Source: Stratiolaelaps scimitus (taxonomy: Eukaryota > Arthropoda > Arachnida > Mesostigmata > Laelapidae). Taken from it: a stretch of 64,000 nt of DNA. Each line of letters starts with the position of its first letter. The stretch's first letter is position 1. The notes below the pieces were generated by a model. It saw only the letters and a program-made list of their open reading frames with translations. It did no database searches and was not told the origin of the DNA. The stretch lies in the NCBI GenBank assembly GCA_019614645.1, contig JABWDB010000007.1:1860001-1924000 (forward strand), in the 5' to 3' direction. Positions 1 through 12,523 of this stretch are shown here, one piece after another. Both the position numbers and the translations under genes were made by a program.

Positions 1-234
1 CGCACGTCAACCACGCACGGTTAAAGACCCCCCCGTGCCGGTTGTTTTTGAAATTTCGAGGCCGCCCACGAACGACCGCGGCTAACGGAGTTCTTCCACG
101 GCCGATTTACTGAAAGATTCGCGCGAATTGTGTTCTTACCCCGATTGTGCTTGCATCATTTGTGTGTTAATAGGTGTGAAGTGACAACCTTCTTAACAGG
201 TTCACCCCGCCTAGTGTATGAATAACCGGGTGGT
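1..234 (+). promoter_or_regulatory. 5' UTR / promoter-proximal sequence of the first gene
   Basis: This is CpG-containing sequence directly upstream of the chosen start codon at 235. I see no open coding exon in it. It probably holds the 5' UTR and perhaps part of the promoter, but no TATA box or initiator stands out and the transcription start may lie left of the window. Confidence 0.35.
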
Positions 235-3200
235 ATGGCATCCACCGGTTTCCTGAAGAGGTAAGATTCGGGGGTGGTCGTTCACCCAGACCGCCGGTAT
301 GGCAGTCAGCTGCGAACGTTAACTGACATCGGATAAGGTGCTAACGAGCAAAATGGGAAAGAATAGGGTACATCGTGTGTATACTTGTGTGTATTGGAAA
401 TGTCATATCCTGTCCTGGTCATTTTGTGTGTTTGGCACCGTGCGAAATAGTATATGATACTTTCAGCTTGTGTTTATATCCACTTCTAGCTGTAATGGCC
501 GGGAAGTGTTGACACTAACCGTTGTGCCGTCAGCAAAAGATTAAATTACTGGTAATTAGTGTCGCCGGGAGCTATGCGGCTTTCGTCGAAAAATATATAG
601 CAGCGATAAGAAGACGGTAAGGATATTACGTTGTTGCTCTACGGTTTACTGCCATTTTATATTATTTATTCATATGATTTTCAGCAACAATTGTACCCTG
701 AGAAGGTGAATTAATAATTTAAATTTAATAATGTATGCTTGTATACTATGGGATGGATGGATTTTACGGAGTAATGTTTGAGTGTCGTATCGAGTGGAAC
801 TGATGTCGCAGACGGCGGATGAAGGATCTGATCGACGCGGGTTGAAAAAATAAATGTCTAGAAAAATCTTCATGTCTACTTATATATTTAAAACAAGACA
901 GCAGCAAAGATTTTGCTGTTCCACCCCAGACAATGGCAAGGAACTGCTGTGGCAATCTCAGAACTAAGCAGTAGTTTGTAGACGGAGTGCTTTTGATGAT
1001 ACCGCCAAAAATGCCTATCTCTAATATATGCGGTGTCTAGCACCGCTTTACGTGTGATTTAATTACTAAACTTATTTAGAAGATTAGAATTTCGAATTTG
1101 TTAAATTTTTGTTTAGGGATATATCCACATATATAGAAACGTGTATAATACTATAAGAGTGACGGAAAGTCAAGTCACTGCTTCCCGAGTATTCGACTAC
1201 AGAAGATGAGAATGGAGAGCTTTTACCGCAGGCGTCATTTTGACCTGGAGATATCGTCCCCGTATTTCTCAAACAGCACAATGAGCAAAAACAAAACGAC
1301 TATAATAATATAAGATATATGTGTATCTTCTGCGAAGCTGCAGAATTACCCACACAATCATTTACAAGCCTAGCGTAAAATGTCACAAATTGATCCTTTC
1401 AGAGGGAGTCGGCGTCCGGGTTTTCTAAGGGCGGAAACGCCTCCAGAGCCGCCGTCATTTTCAGCATTTCTTCCTGATCCTACAATCGTAAGTTGTATGC
1501 ATCATCCTTTCGTGTAGACCTCAAGTATGAATGGCGACAGCTAGATTTTTCCGCGCCGCATATCTTACGTGTAGAAGACATCTAGAATCGATGTAGACGA
1601 CGTAAACGACGTCCATATCGTGGGTCCAGTTAGAAAACACCGCGCAAAACTATCAAATGAATGAGGGGGTGACCAAACGCTTATCTCGATGGCAATGCTG
1701 GAAGGTGGAGCAAGGAGATGTCCAGGGGTTTCACCTTGGTGCACTCCTGGGATAGATGTAATATTTCTGTATAAAATCCTGGTCGACGATATTGGCGTGA
1801 TGTACTCGTTTGCGTCTTGCGATAGTAGAATACACTCACATGCGCCCGGTTTGATTCCAACCGTTGAAGATTTGCATTTGCAAATTGGCCCGTCTTCTGA
1901 ATTGCAGTGCCTAAAGCAGTTCAATGTTGGCTATGCCTCAGTGCGGAAAGTTTACCTTGTATAAAAGCGTGATTTCAATCGTGCAATCAGTCAGTCTAGA
2001 TAACTCTGGTTCAAACCCCCCCCCCTCCCCAGGCGGTCCCAATATCCAGCTAATAACTTTAATACCAATATTTTACCGTCTCGCCATAAACCGTTTCAGG
2101 TGGACACTGAGGCCAATAGCATTGTTTGTCCATCAAGCAATGACATTACGACAGCACCCACGACACCGATCCGAGGGAGATCCCCGGGTCGTCCCGTCCT
2201 TCTTGAACCTCAGTCGACAACGAAACGACGCAAAACCGATATCGGATTTCCCGTTCGTGACAACGACACAGGTGCGCCACGAAGAAAAACCTCGAGAACT
2301 ATGGCAAAACATGTCCATGATTCAAGTATCGAACCTTCAGGTGCGGGTGGAGAAGGAATAACGCCAGCAATAATCGTCGAGTCGACCATACAACCGCCTG
2401 CCGATAGCAGCGGAATTCGTTGTCCGCTTGAAATCTCCACCTCACTCGTTGGGGGAGGTCAGAGAGAGGGAGACACCTGTTCGGGAGAGAATAGTGCCCC
2501 ACTCGACAATGAGGATAGGGGCGGCAGGAGCTATCAATATGAAGACATTTTGCAAATATCAACCGGTGTCGTCAATCAGTACGGAGGAACATATGTTAGA
2601 GGTTCGAAGTCAACGCCAGTCAGAAGAAGCTTAAGAATTATGGCGGTGCGTGGACAGAATAACAAAGGTAGGCCACTTTGTTTGTAGCAGAGAGATTTGC
2701 GAGAGACACAACTTTTTCGAAATTTTATCGCGGGCAATCGGTAGAGCTTCGCTTTGTATGTTTCGTAGATCAAAAGATTCTCTAGGAAACATAGCGGCTA
2801 CTTTCGAAACACGTGTATATTCTCAGTAAATATTTGTTGGTTTATCTAATATTTTTATTATTCAGAACAGCGTTAGCATTTCGTTCATGCCGTACTTATA
2901 ATTGTATTTAAAATTAAGTTGTAGCCGAGCCAACCCATATAATATGTTTTTATGCAAGCTAGCTATTTGATTCCATCAAAATACACCTGCATTTTCTGAC
3001 TATTTTTTTGGTTTTATTAACTCACACCTCTATTTTTTCATATACGTACTGTTGTAATTACGCAGTGTCAATTATGCAAGGAGAAACGAGTTGTCTACGC
3101 GAAACAACAACACCCACTAAGTGCCCGGCCAGTAATGCTGTCGGGGATAGCACGCCTCGCCAGCGCGGGAGGACGCCATCGAAAATTCCCATATCAACGC

Positions 3201-5593
3201 CAAAGCTACGATCAACGAAGGAAAACAAGCCGCAAACGCCAGTTCGGCCTCTCCCGAGTTCGGAGGCCGAAAGGGACAAGGATCGTTCGATGTCTGCGCT
3301 GGCGAAGTCACACTTATCGACCACAAAAGGTGGTGGTCAATCTCGTGATAGCCACGAACAGGCTAAAGGAGAGGTTTTGAAGGAAGGGAATAAACCACGT
3401 GGTCAACACCTACCCGGTACACGTAGCAAATCTCGACCCCGTTCAGGTACCAAGGCGTCGTCGGCGGCTACAACAAAGAGGAGAACATCTTGCGGACGCG
3501 GCGGCACTCCAAGAAAGTGTTCCGTTACGACAGACACCGTGCAGCCTGTCGAGAGAGTGGAGAATACAGATTCAGTAGTTCAAACCTCTAAACCAATTGC
3601 GCATGCGTCATCGAATAAGAATCAGGGGTCCGAAGATAAAGCGCGGTCCCTCAGTGAGGTTGACGTCGGCGTAACTTCTATAGACAAGCGTGCGGGGCAA
3701 GCCAGTCTCTCAAGAAAAGGCAACGGGTTAGAGATGCATACCCATGAGACGAGAGCTGGACAGAAAGATAAGATGGTATTGCCAGATAACATTTGTATCG
3801 GTAGTCAGAAAGAACCTCAATTATTAGCTGGCCGCACTAAGGCCGCCTCCACATTTACGGTCTATGATGACCTCCCTTCCGGGTCCATGGAGAACCCATC
3901 GTACGGGAGATTCATCGAGAACATGCGTGAGCGAACGTTCACCAAGAAGCCCTCAAATGTAGATTGTCATTCTACACAGCTCGCCATTGGATCAGTTGTT
4001 GACGATTGTGGATTTGCAAGAAAATCTCCACCGAATAACGTTATTCGTGTTAATAAGGTCGAAGGACCAGGCGGAGCCGATCTCGAAGTCGCGCAACAAG
4101 GGTGCCGGCCGGCTGTTGTCACCGAAGTGCCTCGTGGTTGGCGGCACAATCAACCAAGAGAACAAAAAAAACGCAAGAGGCCGATTGATTCAAAGAAAGA
4201 GATGAGAACATGCTCCACCCAGGTAGGATATATCTGCCCGCAGAAAGAAGTTGTTAGAATAGTGAACGGAAACTTTAGCTGAATTAGCGAAGTGCGTCCG
4301 TGAGGCGCGAAAAGGCGGCGCAGGACTTAAGGCTCTCCTCCTTAATTAAATGTACAAAACTGTTTTTCGAGCTGACCCTCAGCTGTTCCCCTATCTGACA
4401 GGCCTCAGCTCTTAACCTTTAGGTATTACAGGTAATTAAATGTACAATGATGGTATAAGTGTGTATATTTCATAACAAACGAGCGACTACGATTACCGCT
4501 TGGCCATTTGACGAAATATGAAGCAAACAAAGTTTTACCTTTGTGCGAAATAGAGGCACGACCTTGAGCTTAAAATAGAGCAACATCATTGTGATTGTTT
4601 GTATTATTATATTATTGTTAATAGCAGTCTATGTTGAGTTAGGAATAGTGGCGAACACTTATTAAACTACTCGTGTTTTTTTGTTGTCCATTGCCAGGTG
4701 ACGCCTGTCTCGAAGAAAATTAGCTGTAAGACAGTTAAACCTGATGTACGGGACATCCAGACAAGCGTATGTAGTAGCACTGTTCCGTATTTCATAGTAG
4801 ATCCGTGTAGATTTGTGTTGGACTGCTAATTAATTACAGGTGACGATAATGTCCAAATAATAAATGACAAGAAATTGATAAAGTCGATATCGATCTATTG
4901 GTATCGATATAAAACGTAAAACGTTAAGCGCTTTCTCGTTGCAGACAACCGACTTTAGCCGCGTAATGTACGTTCCCGAGTATAGATCACTATGCCTTCA
5001 GGTGAGTGAGTGTTGCTATCGCTCGGAGGAATGTGCTTCGATTCGTGTAGTCCTTAAACGCCTGTTATTGAATTGAATCAACATCGAATCATGCATGCAG
5101 GTGCTGTCCAAGTGTCGACTATTTTCCGGTGATAAACGGTCTGGAATCTCGAGTCAAATAGATGATTGCGTCCAATACAGTAAAGAAATGAATTAAGAGG
5201 GACCAGCTCCTTGTGACAACTCGGGAAACTCTGCTTTATGTTTCGACCACTGTTACCTTAGAATCTGCAAATGCTACATTTGTTTGGTTTGTTTCCGACA
5301 TGAACAGGTGGATCTCGATCAGACCAACAGTGTTCCAAAACGGAGAAGGGTCTCCTCTGAACGATTGTCCCCAATCACCAATTCCAACTGTGGCGATCAG
5401 GTAAGGTATTATCGACCCTATGCACAGTAGTATAAACAGTCTCCTATGGGACCTGGCTGAACCATGAAGTCGCCCTTCGAAACTTAACGATACCTTAGCC
5501 TTGATGTTGGCCACTGACATTTTTTCAGTTTCCGCGGCATGCTCTTAGTATTAACATGCAATATAGACAACTATAAAATATATATATACACAC

Positions 5594-5628
<35 letters not shown>

Positions 5629-7742
5629 CCATAAAAATTTTGACTTACCGTATCTATTGTGTACATTCATTTTTCTTTTGAATTAATTAGCGCAAATCAA
5701 AGGTAGACACAGGCACGAGTTGCTGCGGAGCAGCGGCCGATGAAAAGGCATCCGAGAATCAAGCCCCGAATAAGTCAGCAACATCAGCTATTGTGCTACC
5801 TCCGGCTCCCCCACCCGAGCATCCACGAGAGTACCGCTCCGCCTGTGTACAGGTTTGTTTGCCAATCTGTGGGTCCCAAGTATTTTTCGATAGCTTTCGC
5901 TCATGAAGACACACCTTGTAAGCATGACCGCAGCAGCGCGCGACGGGCGTCGATCAGGAATGATTAATAGTTCAGGTGGAAGCAGGTGGACTTGCCATCG
6001 AGTCGACTAAGAAAAGTTCACAGTATTGTTTGTCTGTATCGTGGGTGTCATTGAAATTTGAGAAAAACTCTTTTTTCAATTTATTCAAAATCTGGAGTAA
6101 TCTAATATAATGGCGCGTAACGTCTCCCATTAAACGATTACGTGTTGATAGAATATCGTGCAAGGTTAGCTAATGCGCAATTAATCACTTATAATACATT
6201 CATTATTTTCTTTGTTTTCTGCTAGGTTGATATGAGTAAGAGCTCACTTAACTCTCACCTATTCATGAATACGGCTCGCCACGCTGTAACGTGTCAACGA
6301 GTGTTGGCCACACCGGAGCTGGCCAGGAGTGCTACTGAGGTATGATACATACGGCTGAAGAGGGGCATCTTAATGTATTTTTCTCCGAAGAAAAATACGA
6401 TTTTCACCCCGCAGATGCTAGAAAGAGCTGACGGGCATCATCAACGTTAATTTCTTGGTATTTTTCATAGTATTTAGCTATTCAAAATGGTGCAGACATT
6501 ATTTTTGAATTACATAGAAAAAAGCATACAGCTATCATAAATCTGACGCAGTGACATATAATTCTATGCTTCCAGGTAAATCCCTGTGCTACAGCTACGG
6601 CGGAACACCTTCGAGTGGGTAAAAAGTCCCTTTCGATGCTCATAGCCGAAGAGCAGAACATTTTGAATTCTAGAAGAGAGAGTTCACAGGGCGCCTTTGT
6701 CGTAGAAGAGACTATACCTCCTATGGCAGTTCCAAACGCTGATGCATTCCCGAGAATGATTACGGACATCCCGCCAGTTGCAACCGAAATAAATGAGCAC
6801 CTGCATGTTCCTGCTGATCTGGCACCTGCCACATCTCCGATGCCGATAGCCAAAATCGCCGAAACTGGCCAGCATGTTAGCACTGACAAGCAGCGAGCGG
6901 TCACCAATAGTCCTCGACAAATAAGTCCCCATTTAGTTGGCAATCCAATCGTCGTCGAGCAAGCGCCACTTGCAGTTAACTCCTCCAACGTAGACTGTCC
7001 CCGACCTCGTCGAAAAGTGCCATCACGACCAAGACAAATTAGCCAGGTGCGCCGTTTACCTAACGCGTACGGAACGATGCCGATGTCGACGGTGCGTACG
7101 AGCACCAATTCTTTGCAGAAGGACCTTCTTCAGCGGCCCTACATTCGGCGGCGCGTTGTTATATCTAACGAGGTGTTCCGCCGGGTGAACCGGAAGGCCG
7201 AGCAGCTGTGGGAGGCGTTTCATGAACAGTTTCAACGGGCCAGCTGGACAGACAAGAAGGCCGAGTGGGCCGCACGCAAGGCAGCTGCGCGACGAAGTGA
7301 GGGTCGCCGAGACGCGCTTGTTGAACACAACTCGATCGACGAGAGCATGGAGGAAGAAATTGAGTCACGGGTCGCGAACGAGCTGGCTCAAGTTCAGAAA
7401 AAGCTCGACAGGATGAAGAGAGATCTTACGACAAAGCCAGCGGCGAGATCGAGCTCCGACAACGACCGACAGCGGCTGAACACCGAAAAGCGTTCACCGT
7501 CAACGGCCGACGAGAACGGCCATCGTGGCCGGCTGCTCGAGGACAAATCTGGCAAGTGTCCAACGACGAGACACAGGGTTCGCTCCGGTTCGAGCAAATC
7601 TGGCAAAACGTCAAGAACGACCACCTTATCTGATCGGACGAATAACCGCGAGAACAAACAATCGAGGATAACTGAACCACGTACGATGATGACTGAAGAA
7701 ATCTCACCGATAAAACAGGTCCGCTTCGTCGGTGGCAAGTAA
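235..7742 (+). CDS. Uncharacterised disordered Ser/Thr-Pro-rich nuclear-type protein, 10 exons
   Basis: Not recognised. Exon model: 235-260, 1403-1487, 2100-2667, 3066-4222, 4698-4766, 4945-5001, 5308-5400, 5691-5852, 6226-6339, 6576-7742, giving about 1165 aa. All junctions are GT-AG and all phases agree. The ATG at 235 was chosen because exon 1 ends in a strong GTAAGA donor whose phase fits a TTTCAG acceptor at 1402; an ATG at 1380 in the same frame is the alternative. The protein has no signal peptide, membrane segment or globular fold that I can see. It is rich in S/T-P sites (for example TPIRGRSPGRP, STPRQRGRTPSK) and has basic nuclear-localisation-like runs (KKRKRP near residue 594, PKRRR near 664). 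The C-terminal part is highly charged and may be coiled coil around residues 1035-1065. This suggests, by inference, a chromatin or mitotic protein. Two further open segments (5101-5196, ending in a stop, and about 5976-6035) could be alternative exons but lack good donors. Confidence 0.72.
1600..1930 (+). mobile_element. SINE-like family A copy in intron 2 of the first gene
   Basis: This segment contains a pol III box-B-like GGTTTGATTCC near 1849 followed by GATTTGCATTTGCAA. Its reverse complement aligns by eye, with divergence, to 33780-33990 and more weakly to 13820-13895. The shared landmarks are the order of an AACGTCCAC-like block, a CTTCGTAAGA-like block, the AATTGCAAATG block and then the box B. 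Ends and target-site duplications were not found, so the boundaries are approximate. Confidence 0.5.
4343..4447 (-). mobile_element. Family C retroposon copy with 15-bp target-site duplication
   Basis: The element lies in the intron after exon 4 of the first gene. The direct repeat TAATTAAATGTACAA occurs at 4343-4357 and again at 4433-4447, flanking about 75 bp. The insert contains the family core (GAGCTGACCCTCAGCTGTTC on the plus strand). It starts with a short T run on the plus strand, so the element reads on the minus strand with an A tail. A perfect 15-bp duplication plus a poly(A) end is the hallmark of target-primed reverse transcription. Confidence 0.85.
5595..5627. repeat. (AT)n microsatellite in an intron of the first gene
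   Basis: About 33 bp of alternating AT lie between the exons ending at 5400 and starting at 5691. Confidence 0.9.
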
Positions 7743-10187
7743 ATGAAAGCTATGCGAAGGGCGTTTTCTCGTCCCCGATCAATGGATACGATCTGGCACC
7801 TGAACTGGACGTTCGCACGGCCAAGGCCCTCTCCCCCTCTCTCCATCTCAGATTATGTTTAGCGGTTTTATTCATATTTTAACCCTGTCGTATCACCTAA
7901 ATTGAAACATGTAACTTATTATCGCTAACGAAGCGAAGACAAATGCTTGAAAACAGCTAAACCGGTGACCGGCCTCCGCCCATGCGTCCTCCAACAACAG
8001 CCAAAATGTGTTGCCTAAGCTATTTGGTTAATTAGCTGAAAGCGAACGAGGGATACTGCAACTGATCATCGAGCATCCCCGACGGCGAAACCTGTTTACT
8101 GTGGAGTACAAGCGACGAGCACATTTTGAATCTGAACCAGCCCTTTTGTGCAGAAGGCCTATCGCACTATTGTGCCTGGTGGACAAATGGCTAATTTCCT
8201 ACTGTTGGCTGTTCGGCTTCGTCACGTATCGGCCCTGATCAATTTAGCGATTCTCGCAATCCCGTACACTGCCAGAAGCATCTCGACGACACGTGTCATT
8301 TTGGAGATTGTTCAGTTCATTCTGTTATTGTTCCTTTTTGTTGTTGTTATTGTGTGAATACGATTAGATATATACCAACGACGTGTATATTTGTAGGATT
8401 GTCTGTACATTGTTGCAATGTGACATAAAATTCTTGAGCGCAATTATTCACCTGCATAACATACCAGCCATGTCTTTTTCATCGAACACAATGCATTTGC
8501 CAGGTATCAGGTATCACACGGTCTTGTTTTAGATTGCACAACGATTGGCTAACCGTGAGCTTCACAGCTGTTGGAAAATTAATACTGATTCACCTCATGG
8601 AGGAGACAGAGAGGGGGGGCTGGGGGCTGGCGGTGATATAGGCAAGTCATCTACCGAATAGGTCAACAAAGGTAGGAAACTACTCAATGTACATATTACA
8701 TCGAATAGAATAATAATAATCCAATCTAGAATAAATATGACAAGTTTATTCTCACTATCATACTAGCCTGCTTACATCGATATGTATCAGATGCTCCTTG
8801 TGGCGTCCGTGTCATTGTAAATGCGCGCCGATTTGAACAGCATTGCTGTTCTTCTCCAGCTCATAGAAACAGCCGAGTCTTGCAAGACGCCGAAGCTTCA
8901 TGATGCAATATCTTCTTTACACTGCGCCGATGTCATCACATTGTTTGTCGGTCGTCGAACGCTCTTATGTACACTAACCGCTATTATGATAAGAAATACG
9001 CTTAGGCAATAACCGCTCCGTGTTACACACGTGTCGTGAAGAGTCTACGCACAACGTATAATCAGTGGTAGTCATAATCAATTCGACTAAAAATTCAGTT
9101 TGAAGCTAACAATAAAATCAGTACTTTACAGTGATGCATTCAAAAGTTACTAATTCATTTGTTGACTAATTTAATTGATCCCCACCGCGCAACGGGCAGA
9201 GTTGCCTCTTGCTTTTGGGCGTATTGATAGTGGGAGGGTTAAGACCTTACAGTATAAATATACACACACACTCACAGTTCCGTATCCAAGTGAAGAATAA
9301 CAATATATGTTTTTTTTGTTCCTAAATATTATCTATAATCTTAAACGTGAGATGCTCACTAATAATAATTCGATCCTAATAAACCGTATCTGTTTTATAT
9401 TGAGCGTGTATGTGTATTTGTTGTGAAATAGCTCTTTATTGAATGTACAATAAAGGTGAATATTTACAGCGTAGTCATTTCGACCGGAGCGTACAAGGCT
9501 AGATATGGATGGGTATAGATGTATGCATCTTTATATATATATATATGCCGTACTCCTGTTAATATTTACGATTAGTAGCACAACAACATTTAAAGACAGC
9601 GGCGTTCGTCTATTTAGTTACCGTTATTTTTTCTTTGTAAAGTATCTAAGAATTCATGATACAGAGTGGACGCGCTGTTACAACCATGTGGACAAAATAT
9701 ACAAAGCCTATTTTGTTTGTAGATCAATCGACTCCGATAAACAATGATTATCATCAACCATCAAATATTCTAGATGTTGACGCATTCAGTGTCTATTGAA
9801 AGTAGCTCGAGTTCATCCATCAGCTGAGGCGGGTGGGAGTCCCCATAAATCAATTAAAACATCATCAATTAAGATCGCTATGGGTTATTCCCCAATGCTA
9901 TACTAACGAGCCAGCAGCACCACAGCTCGTTCCATATCGCTCGCTGTCACATCTATCGTCTTGTGATGATCTATCCATCATCATTATTATTGTGATTATA
10001 ATCTTGACACGTAGCAGCCTGGAAAACTGTATCTTGCTAATGGTTATAAAGGCGCTGTTGTCACTTCAAAATCGAAAGGCGGTCACGTGGTCAGGCAATC
10101 GGTTTGCTGGGTCCACCCGGGTGTCTGTCACACGGGCGTATGTCCATCGACCGCTCTAAGTCGCTTTCTTGTTTGTTGGTCCTTATG
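7743..10187. other. Convergent intergenic region with 3' UTRs and poly(A) signals
   Basis: This lies between the stop of the first gene (plus strand) and the stop of YEATS4 (minus strand). Plus-strand AATAAA hexamers occur at 8730, 9111 and 9449. A minus-strand AATAAA (TTTATT on plus) occurs at 9435-9440, so the two strands carry signals within 20 bp of each other. The short open frames here (such as 8148-8357) are hydrophobic and T-rich with no coding character. I see no other gene. Confidence 0.6.
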
Positions 10188-12523
10188 CTACGATTGTGCG
10201 GGCTCGTGTTGTCCCATCTGCTGCTTAAACATATCGATGGTGTCGCGGGTCGATTTGATTTTGTCCTTTAATTCGGAGATCTCTTTTCGAATCTGCGAAT
10301 CAAATGGTTAGCAAATCAAAGAGTTGATGATGATTGAGATTGTATAACTCGATTGATTGATGAATAGCAGTAGTTATGTGATAAAAGAAAATGGGAAGGG
10401 AATAATATTCGAAAGGTGGCTAAAAAATATTATATATATTTATATATATATATCATATGGTTTCGAACAAAGTGTGCAATACCTGTGATATATATTGTCG
10501 TTTCTTTTTTTCGGTAACAAACTGCAGCACGAGCCGTGTAGAGGCTAGCTGATCAACACATTATCTCAATTTAACCGTCTTGAAACTAATCAAAGTAGTG
10601 AATTCAAATGAATAGCTTACCTTCTGCTTAGCGGCCAGTATCTGTTCAAGACTCTTTTTGTGTTTTGCTTCAATGTCGGTTTCATGTCGCCAAGAACCTA
10701 AATGCAAGGGGTATCGAAGTACAGACAACTTTGTAAATATGACGTTGCTCAACGACCTGTGCTCAACGGCGCTTCTGTGCGTATCACGGTGGTAATATCA
10801 CTAAATTTAATCATTAGTGAAAAATACCTAGCTAATCGTTCGTGTCCGATTCGACGCAGATAGGCAGAGTTTGAAGCAAAGATTGACGCCTGATCAGTTA
10901 ACAGCAACAACAACAGCAACGCGGCCACACAAAGATCTAGCCTCCGGTCATATACCTGGTACGGCCACCAGAGGCGGTTGGGTAAGTAGCTGGTGCATCT
11001 GAAGAGTGGGCTCCGAGAAAATGATCTCATCATATGTTTCTGCTACAAGAGCCTTTCGTGAAGGACACGGCTGCGGGGGTCCCGAGGAACTGTCGGAGGA
11101 ATTCGCCGTTTGAAATAGCTTCAGGACGTGGTACAGTGTGACAGGACGCTCGTTTGGATCATGGAAGTAAACCTGAAACACGAACGAGCACAGTGTCAGC
11201 AGAAAAAAAAGAAGAGCTCAAACTAACATAGAAGATACAAAGTCCAACAATAGTAATGAGCAAATTGTCCCCTTCTTGGGTCCGAGGCGTAGTCGTTAGA
11301 AACGAGTCATTTTAAAATAAAAAAAATAACAATTTTCCTACAGTTTAGGTTATATAAAGTCGTCGCTGGTTCAAGCCCCCATGGACCGACATATGCATTC
11401 GCGGTTTATGTGAAATATACACCAATACACATTCGGTTCGATTAGGCCGTAGTATATTATTACGCCGTAGTATATTATATTATAATATATCTGAGTCAAG
11501 ACACCCCATTATCATTACGTAAATTCATATGCTTTTTGTTCACTAATAATGCATTGGTATACACCGTAACATAATCTGTTGTCTATTTTCGGTGGGATAC
11601 CTTGATGACGATCTCGAACTCTCCCCATCCTGTTTCGGTAACTTCGTAGGGCGGAGCCATGATTATTCGGTTTTGATTTTCGTAGCTTTCGTGGAGTTTG
11701 AAATGGACCTAGATAGAAATTTCACAGTTGGAAAAAAAGCCCAGCTTTCATTGTTATCGTTTCAAAGCACTAAACAAGTTCACCGGGCTATATAATTGCC
11801 GTAGTCTTTGATTGCAACTTTTGTCTGCGAGAGGATAAAAAAACGCCTATTTCCTTAACTAACACACCTTTGTTATCCCTCTCTTTGATACGAATTCAAT
11901 TAGTCGTGGTCATTCTTCTGTATATATATATATATAATATAATACAGATATATATATATATATAGATATATATAGTAGATAATTTTTCTGTAGATATATA
12001 TATATATAATATAATTTTTTTGTCTTCCGTAATATATATAAAAAAAACATATTGAGACACGAACCTTCTTGATCCAGATCGACATGTCTTCGTTCTGCAA
12101 AGGCTTCAGGTAGACTGTCCACTGATGTGTGTGACCATCCTCCTCACGTTTCTTGCCAAAATACCTAAGCAATGCATAACGGCATTATTAAAAAAAGGTG
12201 ACCTTTCTTATGATTTGTCGGCATTAGCGAAACTCAAAAACAAGTCGCTAGTAGTTCAAAGATACTTAGACAAGTGGTGCTGGTTAGTGAAAAACGACGC
12301 ACAATGAAATTTAAATACTACGTATGACCGCTCACATGACACCCGTTGTGGGTCTAGTCAAATTTCGAAATTTTTTTAATAAAAATCAAAGGTCAGGGCT
12401 ATTGGGATAGTTGTACCTGGCCACGTTTCCATATATGATCGGTTTCACAATTGTCGAAGCTTTGACACGACCTGCCTGCAGGGAGCTCTCCTCGACGACC
12501 TGCGGTGGTAAAATTTTGGCCAT
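10188..12523 (-). CDS. YEATS4: YEATS domain-containing protein 4 (GAS41), complete, 6 coding exons
   Basis: This is a histone acyl-lysine reader and a subunit of the TIP60/NuA4 and SRCAP/SWR1-type remodelling complexes in the nucleus. Coding exons in transcript order: 12523-12417, 12164-12065, 11708-11601, 11172-10956, 10697-10621, 10292-10188. This gives 237 aa, close to the roughly 227 aa of vertebrate GAS41, and every junction is GT-AG with agreeing phases. Visible hallmarks are [31 protein letters not shown] and [12 protein letters not shown], followed by [18 protein letters not shown]. The aromatic-cage residues expected from GAS41 are present as Tyr78 (HESYEN) and Trp97 (TGWG). The C-terminus, about residues 180-237, is a charged coiled coil as in the family. 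After the YEATS fold a Ser/Pro/Gly-rich stretch (about residues 126-143) is longer than in the vertebrate protein. The 5' UTR continues upstream to an acceptor at 12543 and probably to a non-coding exon ending at 13191. Confidence 0.97.
11922..12010. repeat. Compound (AT)n tracts in an intron of YEATS4
   Basis: Several interrupted AT/TA runs lie between exons 2 and 3 of YEATS4. Open frames reading Tyr-Ile repeats through them are artefacts. Confidence 0.85.

Noticed and set aside
1689..1964. Open frame upstream of exon 3 of the first gene
   Set aside because: It coincides with the family A SINE-like copy inside intron 2.
11900..12122. Poly-Tyr/Ile open frames next to YEATS4 exon 2
   Set aside because: They come from intronic (AT)n running into the true exon.
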